Shown here: positions 46,115-54,357 of the stretch, one piece after another
Layout of the letters: each line of letters begins with the position of its first letter
Position numbering within the stretch: position 1 is the stretch's first letter
Assembly (NCBI RefSeq): GCF_014138625.1
Contig: NZ_JACJHY010000001.1
Span: 248,001 to 312,000 of the forward strand
Source of the DNA: Aminobacter ciceronei
GTDB taxonomy: Bacteria > Pseudomonadota > Alphaproteobacteria > Rhizobiales > Rhizobiaceae
Reading direction: 5' to 3'
Length of the DNA stretch: 64,000 nucleotides
The notes under the pieces: model-generated
The model's database searches: none
What the model saw: the letters and a program-made list of their open reading frames with translations, nothing else
What the model was told of the DNA's origin: nothing
Translations under genes and position numbers: made by a program

Positions 46115-47125
46115 ATGGCCGCAGATTCGCGCGCCACCATCCCGGTCGGATCGCCGCGAGCCGCGCGCCAGCGCGCGCTGCTGCTCGCCACGACCCTTGT
46201 CGCCGTCGGCCTCGCCCTCAGCTCATGCACATCGGGCGATGTGTTCGCGCTCCAGCCCGCCGTCGATGTCGGCTCCCAGACAGCGTCGCTCGGCCCCGTA
46301 CAGGCCGCTCCTGTCATTGTCGAGCCGCAGTCCGATCCGGCGCTTGTCGCGCAGGCGGCGCCCATGATCGAGCCGACGCTCGACACACAGGCCGCGCAGT
46401 TCGAGCAGTTCGAGCAGATCCAGCCTGAAGCGCCACAGCCTGTGCAGACCGCCGCGCTCGCGCCTGCCCAGGGGCGCGGCATGCAGACGCTGGTGCCGTC
46501 CAACCCCTATATGGTCGCCTATCCCAAGCTCGACGATCCCTCCAACGAGCCACAAAGTGCGCCGATACGGCCTGCCGTCATGCCGGCCGACGAGGTTGAC
46601 TGCCGCAGCGACCTGAAGAAACTCGACGTCACCTACCGCGACCTTCCGCCGATCCGCGACGGCGCCGCCTGCGGTATCGACTACCCGGTCAAGGTGTCGG
46701 CCATCGGCTCGGTGCAGATGAAGCCGGCAGCCGTCGTCACCTGCCAGATGGCGGCCAGTTTCGCCGCCTGGACCAAGCGCGACCTCGTCCCCTCCGCCCG
46801 GCTGCGCTATTTCTCCGGCGTCAAGACCATCCACCAGGGCTCGAGCTATTCCTGCCGCAAGATCGCCGGCACCCGCACCCTGTCAGAACATGGCAAGGGC
46901 AATGCGTTGGACATCATGCGCATCGAGCTGAACAGCGGCCGAGACATCGACGTGGAAAAGCCCGGCCTGTTCGCCTTCCGCACCCGCGGCTTCCTCAACA
47001 CCATTCGCGCCGACGGCTGCAGCTATTTCAACACCGTGCTTGGCCCCGGCTACAATTACGACCACCGCAACCATTTCCACTTCGACATCAAGCAGCGCCG
47101 CAACGGGTACCGCGCCTGCCGCTAG
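46115..47125 (+). CDS. Extensin-like C-terminal family lipoprotein, second of pair
   Basis: 336 residues. The N-terminus carries a lipoprotein signal with acylated cysteine in LALSSCTSGD. A Pro/Gln/Val linker to ~155 precedes the extensin-like domain: YSCRKIAGTRTLSEHGKGNALDIMRI and YNYDHRNHFHFDIK. As in its paralogue, SEH..GNALDI and H-x-H/D motifs recall wall peptidases. It would be anchored in the outer membrane, unlike paralogue 1, which is free. ATG 46115 follows GGGACAGGAG. Confidence 0.92.
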   Translation: MAADSRATIPVGSPRAARQRALLLATTLVAVGLALSSCTSGDVFALQPAVDVGSQTASLGPVQAAPVIVEPQSDPALVAQAAPMIEPTLDTQAAQFEQFEQIQPEAPQPVQTAALAPAQGRGMQTLVPSNPYMVAYPKLDDPSNEPQSAPIRPAVMPADEVDCRSDLKKLDVTYRDLPPIRDGAACGIDYPVKVSAIGSVQMKPAAVVTCQMAASFAAWTKRDLVPSARLRYFSGVKTIHQGSSYSCRKIAGTRTLSEHGKGNALDIMRIELNSGRDIDVEKPGLFAFRTRGFLNTIRADGCSYFNTVLGPGYNYDHRNHFHFDIKQRRNGYRACR

Positions 47126-47227
47126 CGTTTGCGCGCCACGTGTCATGAAGCCAGGCAAGATGCGCTTTACAAAAGACATCGCTAATACTTAATCTGCCGA
47201 TGCAACCCATGATTTGTTCCGAGTTCA

Positions 47228-47980
47228 ATGTCGCGCCACTGCTTTGGCTCGACCCATCGGCAGCGGGGTTTGATGCTACGGGGAAAACTGCACCGACAGG
47301 CGACCCTTTGGTTCATTGCGCTCTGCGTGAGCTATCTCGCGCTCGCCTATTTCGCGGCTCCTGAATTCTGGTCGCTCCGTTTCCTGCGCGACGGCCCCCG
47401 GCCTGAATCGCTGCTCACCACGACGGAACAAGGCATCCCGGGTGACCCGATCAATATCGGCCTCGTCGGCAGCGAGCTGGACGTGACCGCCGCGTTTGCC
47501 GCCGCCGGCTGGGACCGCGCCGACAAACTGTCGGTGAAATCAGCGCTGGAAATCGGCGAAAGCGTGCTGCTCGACCGGCCTTATGTCGACGCGCCCGTCA
47601 GCACGCTCTTGTTCAACGGCCGGCGCCAGGATCTCGCATTCGAAAAGCCTGTCGGCAAAAGCGCCGACGTCCGCCACCATGTTCGGCTGTGGCTGACCTT
47701 CACGCCCGGTGCCGACGGGCGCCCGACCTGGTACGGTGCGGCGAGCTTCGATCGCGGCATAGGCGTCAGCCACGACACCGGCGCCGTCACCCATCACATC
47801 GGACCCGACATCGATGCCGAGCGCGATTCGCTGATCGGCGATCTGACATCGGCCGGACGCATCATCGAGGTAAAGACGATGTCAGGCATCGGCCTGACCA
47901 AGGCCGGCCGCAATGGCGAGGGTGACCCCTATTACACCGACGGAAAGATGCTGATGGCAGTTCTGGTGCCTGACAGATAG
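47228..47980 (+). CDS. LssY C-terminal-domain membrane-anchored protein
   Basis: 250 residues with one N-terminal membrane segment (ATLWFIALCVSYLALAYFAA) and an LssY-type domain in the periplasm: INIGLVGSELDVTAAFAAAGWDRADKLSVKSALEI, VSTLLFNGRRQDLAFEKPVGKSADVRHHVRLWL, YGAASFDRGIGVSH and THHIGPDIDAERDSL. The family is known from E. coli and Legionella secretion-linked proteins but has no defined reaction. Start at 47228 or, equally likely, ATG 47273. Confidence 0.85.
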   Translation: MSRHCFGSTHRQRGLMLRGKLHRQATLWFIALCVSYLALAYFAAPEFWSLRFLRDGPRPESLLTTTEQGIPGDPINIGLVGSELDVTAAFAAAGWDRADKLSVKSALEIGESVLLDRPYVDAPVSTLLFNGRRQDLAFEKPVGKSADVRHHVRLWLTFTPGADGRPTWYGAASFDRGIGVSHDTGAVTHHIGPDIDAERDSLIGDLTSAGRIIEVKTMSGIGLTKAGRNGEGDPYYTDGKMLMAVLVPDR

Positions 47981-48073
47981 CCCCAGCCTCGACCCGCTCT
48001 TGTGCCGCTGGGGAAGAGTATTTTTGCTGCCGTCTTTTCGAAAGGCCTTAAGCAATGCTATGCAGCGAGCATC

Positions 48074-49363
48074 ATGTTATACGCTGAAATCGCTATCGTG
48101 GTCGTCCTCATCTGTGTGAACGGCCTTCTGGCAATGTCCGAACTTGCCATCGTTTCTTCCCGTCCAGCCCGCCTCAAGGCGATGATCGACCGCAACGTCA
48201 AGGGCGCCGGCCGCGCGCTCGAACTCGGTGCCAACCCCGGCAAGTTCCTGTCGTCGGTGCAGATCGGCATTACTCTCGTCGGCGTTCTCTCCGGCGCCTT
48301 CTCGGGCGCCACGCTCGGCGAACGCCTGAGCGGATTTCTCGCCGCCAACGGCATGAGCGCCGGCGCCTCCAACGCACTTGGGGTCGGCATCGTCGTTGCC
48401 ATCATCACCTATGCCTCGCTGATCATCGGTGAACTCGTGCCCAAGCAGATCGCCCTGCGCGATCCCGAGGGCGTCGCCTCCCGCGTCGCCCCAGCCATGT
48501 CGACGCTCGCCAAGGTCGCGCTGCCGCTGGTCTGGCTGCTCGACATTTCCGGCCGCTCGGTGCTCTGGCTGCTCGGCCAGCGCGGTGAGAGTGAGGAAAA
48601 GGTCACCGACGAAGAGATCAAGATGCTGGTCGCCGAGGCCGAGCACCACGGCACCATCGAATCCGACGAACGGCGCATGATCGCCGGCGTCATGCGCTTG
48701 GGCGACCGCGCCGTGCGCGCCGTCATGACCCCGCGCACCGAAGTCGACTGGATCAATCTGCAGGCCGACGAAGCCGCCACCCGCAAACTTTTGATGGAAA
48801 CGCAGCACTCGCGCCTGCCCGCCGGCGAAGGCTCGGTCGACGCCATGGTCGGCGTAATCCAGACCCGCGAACTGCTCGCCGCACTGCTTGCCGGCCGCAG
48901 CTTCGACCCACGTAAGCATGTCCGCACCGCCCCGATCGTCCACGACCAGGCGGACGCGCTCGACGTGCTCGCCACCCTCAAGCAGTCCGAAGTGCCGATG
49001 GCGCTGGTCCACGACGAATACGGCCATTTCGAAGGCGTCGTCTCGCCCGCCGACATTCTCGAGGCCATCACCGGCGTGTTCCGCTCCGACCTCGACGAGG
49101 ACGACGTCGACAATGCCGTCCAGCGCGAGGACGGCTCCTGGCTGCTCGCCGGCTACATGCAGGCCGACGAGATGGCCGACCAGCTCGGCATCGACCTGCC
49201 GGAGAACCGCGACTACGAAACCGTCGCCGGCTACGTCCTGTCGCATATGCATCACCTGCCCGCGACCGGCGAATGCGTCGACGCGCAGGGCTGGCGCTTC
49301 GAGGTCGTCGACCTCGACGGCCGCCGCATCGACAAGGTGCTGGCGTCGAAGCTGCCCGGCTGA
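48074..49363 (+). CDS. CNNM/CorC-HlyC type protein (DUF21 + CBS pair)
   Basis: 429 residues from ATG 48074. Order: DUF21 with about four membrane segments (AEIAIVVVLICVNGLLAMSELAIVSSR, GVLSGAFSGATLGERLSGFL, GVGIVVAIITYASLIIGELVPKQIAL), a CBS pair (VMTPRTEVDWINL; LDVLATLKQSEVPMALVHDEYGHFEGVVSPADILE) and a CorC_HlyC domain at the C-terminus (GYMQADEMADQLGIDLP). Such proteins are implicated in divalent-cation (Mg/Co) efflux or tolerance; the hemolysin name is historical. Confidence 0.93.
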   Translation: MLYAEIAIVVVLICVNGLLAMSELAIVSSRPARLKAMIDRNVKGAGRALELGANPGKFLSSVQIGITLVGVLSGAFSGATLGERLSGFLAANGMSAGASNALGVGIVVAIITYASLIIGELVPKQIALRDPEGVASRVAPAMSTLAKVALPLVWLLDISGRSVLWLLGQRGESEEKVTDEEIKMLVAEAEHHGTIESDERRMIAGVMRLGDRAVRAVMTPRTEVDWINLQADEAATRKLLMETQHSRLPAGEGSVDAMVGVIQTRELLAALLAGRSFDPRKHVRTAPIVHDQADALDVLATLKQSEVPMALVHDEYGHFEGVVSPADILEAITGVFRSDLDEDDVDNAVQREDGSWLLAGYMQADEMADQLGIDLPENRDYETVAGYVLSHMHHLPATGECVDAQGWRFEVVDLDGRRIDKVLASKLPG

Positions 49364-49530
49364 CACAGCGACCGGGTTGGTGCTGGCCCGGATACACCGG
49401 GCCGCTGAGCCACTGCAGCTCGCGTTGCGAGGCTTGGTGATGGTCTTGGGCCGACGTTTTGCCGTCATGGTTTTGGACCGTGTCTGACTCTTGGCTGTCA
49501 CGGCATGGCAGGTGCCCCAAAGGCACAACG

Positions 49531-49555
49531 AAAAAGGGCGGCACAAGGCCGCCCC
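49531..49555 (-). terminator. Terminator of the FMN reductase gene
   Basis: GGGCGGC and GCCGCCC pair around ACAAG; on the minus strand the stem is followed by TTTTTCGTT. It lies ~35 bases after the reductase stop. Confidence 0.85.
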
Positions 49556-49588
49556 AGACTCCCTTGGGAGGAAAAGGTCCGAAGCTGC

Positions 49589-50194
49589 TCAGGCAGCCTT
49601 GGCTTCTTCGGCAAGAACGTCGGCCTCGCGCGCGACCTTCAGCGCCTTGGCCCACCAGGCGATCTCGGAGACCAGCCCGTTCGCCGACTGGTTGAGGTGC
49701 TCGAAGTCGGAGAGTTGCTTCTCGCCCTGGCGCACAGCCAGGAAGTCCGCCCAGACGATGTGCACGGCGGCCTTCGTCGGCGCCATCTGCAGTTCCACCG
49801 CATGCATGCGCAGCTGCTCGACGGCCCGCGCCCCGCCGACACCGCCATAACCGACGAAACCGGCCGGCTTCTTGTTCCATTCGGTGGCCGCATAATCGAG
49901 CGCATTCTTCAGCACCGCGGTGGGACCGTGATTGTATTCGGCGGCGGTGAAGATGTAGCCATCGAACTCGGCCACCTTCTTCTGCCAGCGCTGGGCAACC
50001 TCGTTCTGCGACGGCACCCAAGCGGACGAGGCGACCTCGTCGAAAAAGGGCAGCGGGAAATCCCGGAGATCAACGATTTCGACCTCGATATCGGCGTGGG
50101 ATTTTGCGATCCTGGCAATCCACTCCACCGGCGTGTCGGCGAAGCGTGCGGCGCGCGTCGAGCCGACGACGATGGCGATCTTGGGTTTGGACAT
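49589..50194 (-). CDS. NADPH-dependent FMN reductase
   Basis: 201 residues of the flavodoxin-like NAD(P)H:FMN reductase family: IAIVVGSTRAARFADTPVEWI is the FMN phosphate loop, AAEYNHGPTAVLKNALDYA the conserved active-site helix, and FVGYGGVGGARAVEQLRMHA another family block. It reduces flavin or quinone-like substrates with NADPH in the cytoplasm. It is divergent from an HxlR regulator, a frequent pairing (compare YodB/AzoR systems), so it may respond to quinones or diamide-like stress; this is inference. Confidence 0.93.
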   Translation of the reverse strand: MSKPKIAIVVGSTRAARFADTPVEWIARIAKSHADIEVEIVDLRDFPLPFFDEVASSAWVPSQNEVAQRWQKKVAEFDGYIFTAAEYNHGPTAVLKNALDYAATEWNKKPAGFVGYGGVGGARAVEQLRMHAVELQMAPTKAAVHIVWADFLAVRQGEKQLSDFEHLNQSANGLVSEIAWWAKALKVAREADVLAEEAKAA

Positions 50195-50232
50195 GGTAGG
50201 AACCTTTCGGGCGTGAGTATCTGGACGACACT

Positions 50233-50266
50233 GGTAACAAATGGATACCGACGCTATATAGGTAAC
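50233..50266. promoter_or_regulatory. Candidate HxlR operator with repeated GGTAAC
   Basis: GGTAAC (50233-50238) and GGATACC (50243-50249) form a partial dyad GGTA/TACC; GGTAAC recurs at 50261-50266, 28 bases from the first. The array lies in the 102-base region between the divergent FMN reductase and HxlR genes. Confidence 0.55.
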
Positions 50267-50296
50267 TGAAAATCAACCGCACAAGGAGGCACTTTT

Positions 50297-50665
50297 TTGA
50301 TACCGAGGCACCCGCACCGCACCGAGGATTGCCGCGCCGTCAGCGATATCCTGCAGCGCGTCGGCGACAAATGGACGGTGCTCGTCGTCGGCAAGCTCGG
50401 CGACGGTCCGATGCGCTTCAACGAGTTGCGCCACGCTGTCGGTGGTATTTCGCAGAAGATGCTGACCACCACCCTGCGCGGCCTGGAGCGCGACGGCTTC
50501 GTCACCCGCACCGTCTTCCCGACAATCCCGCCGCGCGTCGACTACGAGCTCACCGACCTTGGCCGCGAACTGCTGGTGCCGGTGTTCGCGCTCGGCGAGT
50601 GGGCGAGGCTCAACCAGGCCCGTGTCGCCGAGGCACGGATGAAGTTCGATACGACGGTGGAGTGA
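50297..50665 (+). CDS. HxlR-family transcriptional regulator
   Basis: 122 residues, starting at TTG 50297 with a strong AAGGAGG seven bases upstream. The winged helix is typical: EDCRAVSDILQRVGDKWTVLVVGKLGDGPMRFNELRHAVGGISQKMLTTTLRGLERDGFV. C12 in EDC is the conserved N-terminal cysteine that in YodB/QorR-type regulators is modified by electrophiles. It is divergent from the FMN reductase and should control it through the repeats at 50233-50266. Confidence 0.93.
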   Translation: MIPRHPHRTEDCRAVSDILQRVGDKWTVLVVGKLGDGPMRFNELRHAVGGISQKMLTTTLRGLERDGFVTRTVFPTIPPRVDYELTDLGRELLVPVFALGEWARLNQARVAEARMKFDTTVE

Positions 50666-50859
50666 CGCGCGCGGCGGCATCTTCGCTGCGCCCTTTGAGA
50701 GCTCGCCGCGCACGCCGCGCCAAAATCACATAAGCCCTGCCGGCTCACACCTCAGGATGAGAACCGTGGCAGCGCCGGACATTAGAGCCAGCGCATTGCA
50801 TCTATGGGCAGGTGAAGTGCTGACACCGCCGACGCACTCAAGCCTTGAGGGACGCGCGC

Positions 50860-51252
50860 CTACTCCGCCGGCACCGGCTTCGGCTTGCCCTGCCCGTCCA
50901 GCGCTACCATGATGAAATCGGCGTCGGTCACCTTTTCCATCAGGTCGGAGAGATAACGCTGCGCCCAGGCCTCGACCTTGAGCGTCATCGAGGTGCGGCC
51001 GACACGCTCGACATGGGTGTAGATGCACAAAGTGTCGCCGATCTTCATCGGCTTGGCGAAGGCCATTTCCTTGACCGCTGCCGTCACGACGCGGCCGCGG
51101 GCACGCTCGGCGGCGCGGATACCGCAGGCAAGGTCCATCTGCGCCATGACCCAGCCGCCGAAGATGTCGCCTGCGGCATTCGCGTCGGCTGGCATCGCCA
51201 GCGTCCTCAGCGTGAGCTCGCCCGTCGGCTGGCCATCGGCATACTGAACCAT
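50860..51252 (-). CDS. Acyl-CoA thioesterase, YciA/hotdog family
   Basis: 130 residues from ATG 51252 (an adjacent ATG at 51258 is too close to the AGGAG site). The hotdog active-site helix is ANAAGDIFGGWVMAQMDLACGI with the catalytic Asp; KEMAFAKPMKIGDTLCIYTHVERVGRTSMTL completes the fold. It hydrolyses acyl-CoA esters. Gap 50666-50859 (~195 bases) contains a short CTCAGGATGAG-type repeat at 50742-50763 of the kind seen again at 53079-53096. Confidence 0.92.
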   Translation of the reverse strand: MVQYADGQPTGELTLRTLAMPADANAAGDIFGGWVMAQMDLACGIRAAERARGRVVTAAVKEMAFAKPMKIGDTLCIYTHVERVGRTSMTLKVEAWAQRYLSDLMEKVTDADFIMVALDGQGKPKPVPAE

Positions 51253-51433
51253 CGTCATTCTCCTCAACAATTCCTCCGTCCACCCGTATCTTCGCGGCAT
51301 TCGCCGCGTCAACGCCGTATCTCTTGCATCGCCCGGTCGTATTTTTCACAGGCCATGCCGTAAGCGACGCCGAAGCCTGCGACTGAGGCGATAGTCTGAC
51401 CGCATCGTGGAATTTCGACAGGCCGCCGACAGC

Positions 51434-53050
51434 ATGCAGACGTTCGATTTCATTGTAGTGGGCTCGGGCTCCGCCGGTTCAGTGGTGGCCGAGCGGCTGT
51501 CGGCGAGCGGGCGCTTCTCGGTGCTGGTGCTCGAGGCCGGCGGCACCGACCGCCGCTTCTTCGTCCAGATGCCGCTCGGCTACGGCAAAACCTTCTTCGA
51601 CCCCAAGGTGAACTGGAATTACGCGGCCGAAGCCGACCCCGGCCTTGCCGGCAACAAGGACCACTGGCCACGTGGAAAAATCCTCGGCGGGTCGAGCTCG
51701 ATCAACGCCATGGTCTGGATCCGGGGGGCTGCCGAAGACTTCGACGCCTGGCGCGAGGCCGGCAATCCGGGCTGGGGTTTTGACGATCTCCTGCCAGCCT
51801 TCAAGGCGATCGAAGACAACCAGGCAGGCGGCACCGACCTGCGGGGCACCGGCGGTCCGATCCACGTCACCGACAATAGGAAGAACGTCCATCCGCTGAC
51901 CCATCGCTTCCTGTCTGCCGCGCAAGCGGCCGGCCTGCCTTTGAATCAGGACTTCAATGGCGCGGCCCAAGAGGGCGTCGGTGTTTATCAAATCACCACC
52001 CAAGGCGGCCGCCGCATGTCGGCGGCGCGCGGCTTCCTGCGCCCGGCGATGAAGCGCGCCAACGTCACCGTCGAGACAGATGCACTGGTCACCAAGGTGC
52101 TGTTCGAGGACAAGCGCGCCTGCGGCGTCGAATATGTCCAGAACGGTGCCAAGCAGACGGCTCGCGCCGGGCGCGAGGTGATCCTGTCGGGCGGTTCGGT
52201 CAACACGCCGCAGTTGCTGCAGCTCTCCGGCATCGGCCCAGCAGCACTGCTCGCCGATCTCGGCATCGATGTGCTGCACGCAAACGAACATGTCGGTCGA
52301 AACCTGCAGGACCACCAGGGCATCAACTACACCTGGAAGGCCAAGGTGCCGACCCTCAACCAGCTGTTGCGCCCGTGGTGGGGCAAGGCACTGGCGGGCA
52401 TGCAGTATCTTTTGCTGCGCTCGGGCCCGCTGTCGATGAGCATGAACCAGGGCGGCGGCTTCTTCCGCACCGACTTGAGCCGCGCCCGCCCCAACATGCA
52501 ACTCTATTTCCAGGTCTTTTCCACCGTGCTGCCCAAGGCCGGCGAGCGCCCGATCCTGACGCCCGACCCCTTCCCCGGCTTTTCCATCGGCCTGTCCAAT
52601 TGCCGCCCGTCGAGCCGCGGCGAGATCATGATCCGCTCAGCCGATCCGACCGTGCAGCCGCGCATCACCGTCAACGCCTATTCGACCAACAGCGACGTCG
52701 CCGAGATGCTCGACGCGGTCAAATTCCTGCGCCGCATCGCTGCGCAATCGCCCATCGCAGACATCATCGCAGAAGAGGTTTTGCCAGGCCCGTCAATCAC
52801 TTCCGACGCCGACCTGATTCAGGATTTCCGCAAGCGCTCGGGCACCGTCTATCACCCGGTGTCGACCTGCCGCATGGGCCCGGATCCGATGAGCTCGGTT
52901 GTCGATCCCCGGCTGCGCGTCCACGGCCTCACCGGGCTTCGCGTCATCGACGCCTCGATCTTCCCCGACAACATCACCGGCAACACCAACGCCGCCTCGA
53001 TCATGACTGGCTGGAAGGGCGCGCAGCTGTTGCTGGAGGATGCGGGATGA
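51434..53050 (+). CDS. GMC-family FAD oxidoreductase (choline-dehydrogenase-like)
   Basis: 538 residues. FAD motif FIVVGSGSAGSVVAERLSAS, GMC signature 1 as GKILGGSSSINAMVWIRG, signature 2 as GSVNTPQLLQLSGIGP, and C-terminal catalytic region YHPVSTCRMG plus NTNAASIMTGWKGA. It oxidises an alcohol, probably a polyol or sugar-like compound, at the membrane; substrate not readable. ATG 51434 is chosen; GTG 51407 is an alternative. First of three consecutive catabolic genes. Confidence 0.92.
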   Translation: MQTFDFIVVGSGSAGSVVAERLSASGRFSVLVLEAGGTDRRFFVQMPLGYGKTFFDPKVNWNYAAEADPGLAGNKDHWPRGKILGGSSSINAMVWIRGAAEDFDAWREAGNPGWGFDDLLPAFKAIEDNQAGGTDLRGTGGPIHVTDNRKNVHPLTHRFLSAAQAAGLPLNQDFNGAAQEGVGVYQITTQGGRRMSAARGFLRPAMKRANVTVETDALVTKVLFEDKRACGVEYVQNGAKQTARAGREVILSGGSVNTPQLLQLSGIGPAALLADLGIDVLHANEHVGRNLQDHQGINYTWKAKVPTLNQLLRPWWGKALAGMQYLLLRSGPLSMSMNQGGGFFRTDLSRARPNMQLYFQVFSTVLPKAGERPILTPDPFPGFSIGLSNCRPSSRGEIMIRSADPTVQPRITVNAYSTNSDVAEMLDAVKFLRRIAAQSPIADIIAEEVLPGPSITSDADLIQDFRKRSGTVYHPVSTCRMGPDPMSSVVDPRLRVHGLTGLRVIDASIFPDNITGNTNAASIMTGWKGAQLLLEDAG

Positions 53051-53138
53051 GCAGTTTCCGATGTTGGCGCAGCCCCTCATCCTCACCCTGAGGGCTACGC
53101 CAAAAATCGACGATGTCACGCGACCGGGAGGACCATCG

Positions 53139-54350
53139 ATGAAGATCACCGACGTCAAGACCTTCGTGGTCAACAACCCGCCCCCTGGCATCGGCGGCAA
53201 GTATTTCATCTTCGTCAAGCTCACCACCGACGGCGGCGTCGTTGGTTATGGCGAGGCCTACAACGCCACCTTCTCCGCCCATGTCACCGCGCGAATGATC
53301 GAGGACATGGCCGAGCGCTACCTCGTGGGACAGGACCCGCACGACATCGAAAACCTGTTCCGCCGCTGCTATTCCTCCGGCTTCACCCAGCGCCCCGACG
53401 TCTCAGCCATGGGCTGCTTTTCGGCGCTGGAAATGGCCTGCTGGGACATCGTCGGCAAGGAGGCCGGCAAGCCCGTCTACAAGCTGCTCGGCGGTCAGGT
53501 GCACGAGACGCTGCGCTCCTATACCTATCTCTATCCACACACCGGCAGCGTCCATACCGAGGACGTTGCTCCCAAGAACGTCTACAACGACCCCGACATG
53601 GCAGCCGAATGTGCAGCTCTCTATGTCGACCAGGGCTTCGACGCCGTGAAGCTCGATCCGGCCGGTCCTTGGACCGCCTATGACGGCCACCAGCCCCGCC
53701 TCATCGACATCGACCTGTCGGTGCGCATGCTGAAGGCCATCCGCGAGGCCGTCGGCACCCGTGCCGACATATTGTTCGGCACGCATGGCCAGTTCACCGC
53801 CTCAGGCGCCCTGCGCATGGCTCGCGCCATCGAGCCCTACGATCCCTTGTGGTTCGAAGAACCGGTGCCGCCCGACATGCCGGAGGTGATGGCCCAGGTC
53901 GCGCGCGGCACATCGATCCCGATCGCGACAGGCGAGCGGCTGACCACAAAATTCGAGTTCGCCCGCGTCATCGAAAACCGCGCCGCCACTATCCTGCAGC
54001 CCGATCTCGGCCGCTCCGGCGGCATTCTCGAGACCAAGAAGATCGCCGCCATGGCCGAGGCCTACCACATCCAGATCGCACCCCACTGCTATTGCGGCCC
54101 GATCGTCGGTGCAGCCAACATCCAGCTCGCCGTCACTCTACCCAATTTCCTCATCCTCGAATCGCTCAAGCAATGGGACGGCTTCCACGCCAAGCTGCTG
54201 AAAAAGAAGATCGAATGGCAGGACGGCCATGTCATCCCGTCGAAAGAGCCCGGCCTCGGCGTCGAGCTCGACGAGGCGGTGTGCGAAGCCAATCCATATG
54301 ACGGTCCCCACCTGCACCTGCAGATGGTGCAGACCCCGCTGATGCCGTGA
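53139..54350 (+). CDS. Enolase-superfamily protein (MR/MLE type) with atypical first metal ligand
   Basis: 403 residues with the two-domain enolase-superfamily layout: N-terminal capping domain (VVNNPPPGIGGKYFIFVKLTT) and TIM barrel (AVKLDP at 170-173, THGQ at 215-218, WFEEP with E240, E241, GERL with E266, PHCYCGP). The position of the first metal-binding Asp appears as Gly in FGTHGQ. It likely dehydrates or epimerises an acid sugar, but the exact chemistry is uncertain. ATG 53139 follows GGGAGG. Next to the GMC oxidase and a 3-HIBADH-like gene. Confidence 0.85.
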   Translation: MKITDVKTFVVNNPPPGIGGKYFIFVKLTTDGGVVGYGEAYNATFSAHVTARMIEDMAERYLVGQDPHDIENLFRRCYSSGFTQRPDVSAMGCFSALEMACWDIVGKEAGKPVYKLLGGQVHETLRSYTYLYPHTGSVHTEDVAPKNVYNDPDMAAECAALYVDQGFDAVKLDPAGPWTAYDGHQPRLIDIDLSVRMLKAIREAVGTRADILFGTHGQFTASGALRMARAIEPYDPLWFEEPVPPDMPEVMAQVARGTSIPIATGERLTTKFEFARVIENRAATILQPDLGRSGGILETKKIAAMAEAYHIQIAPHCYCGPIVGAANIQLAVTLPNFLILESLKQWDGFHAKLLKKKIEWQDGHVIPSKEPGLGVELDEAVCEANPYDGPHLHLQMVQTPLMP

Positions 54351-54357
54351 GGCGCGC

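Noticed and set aside
48077-49546. 489-codon minus-strand frame
   Set aside because: Antisense to the CorC/HlyC-type gene, which has recognisable DUF21 and CBS domains.
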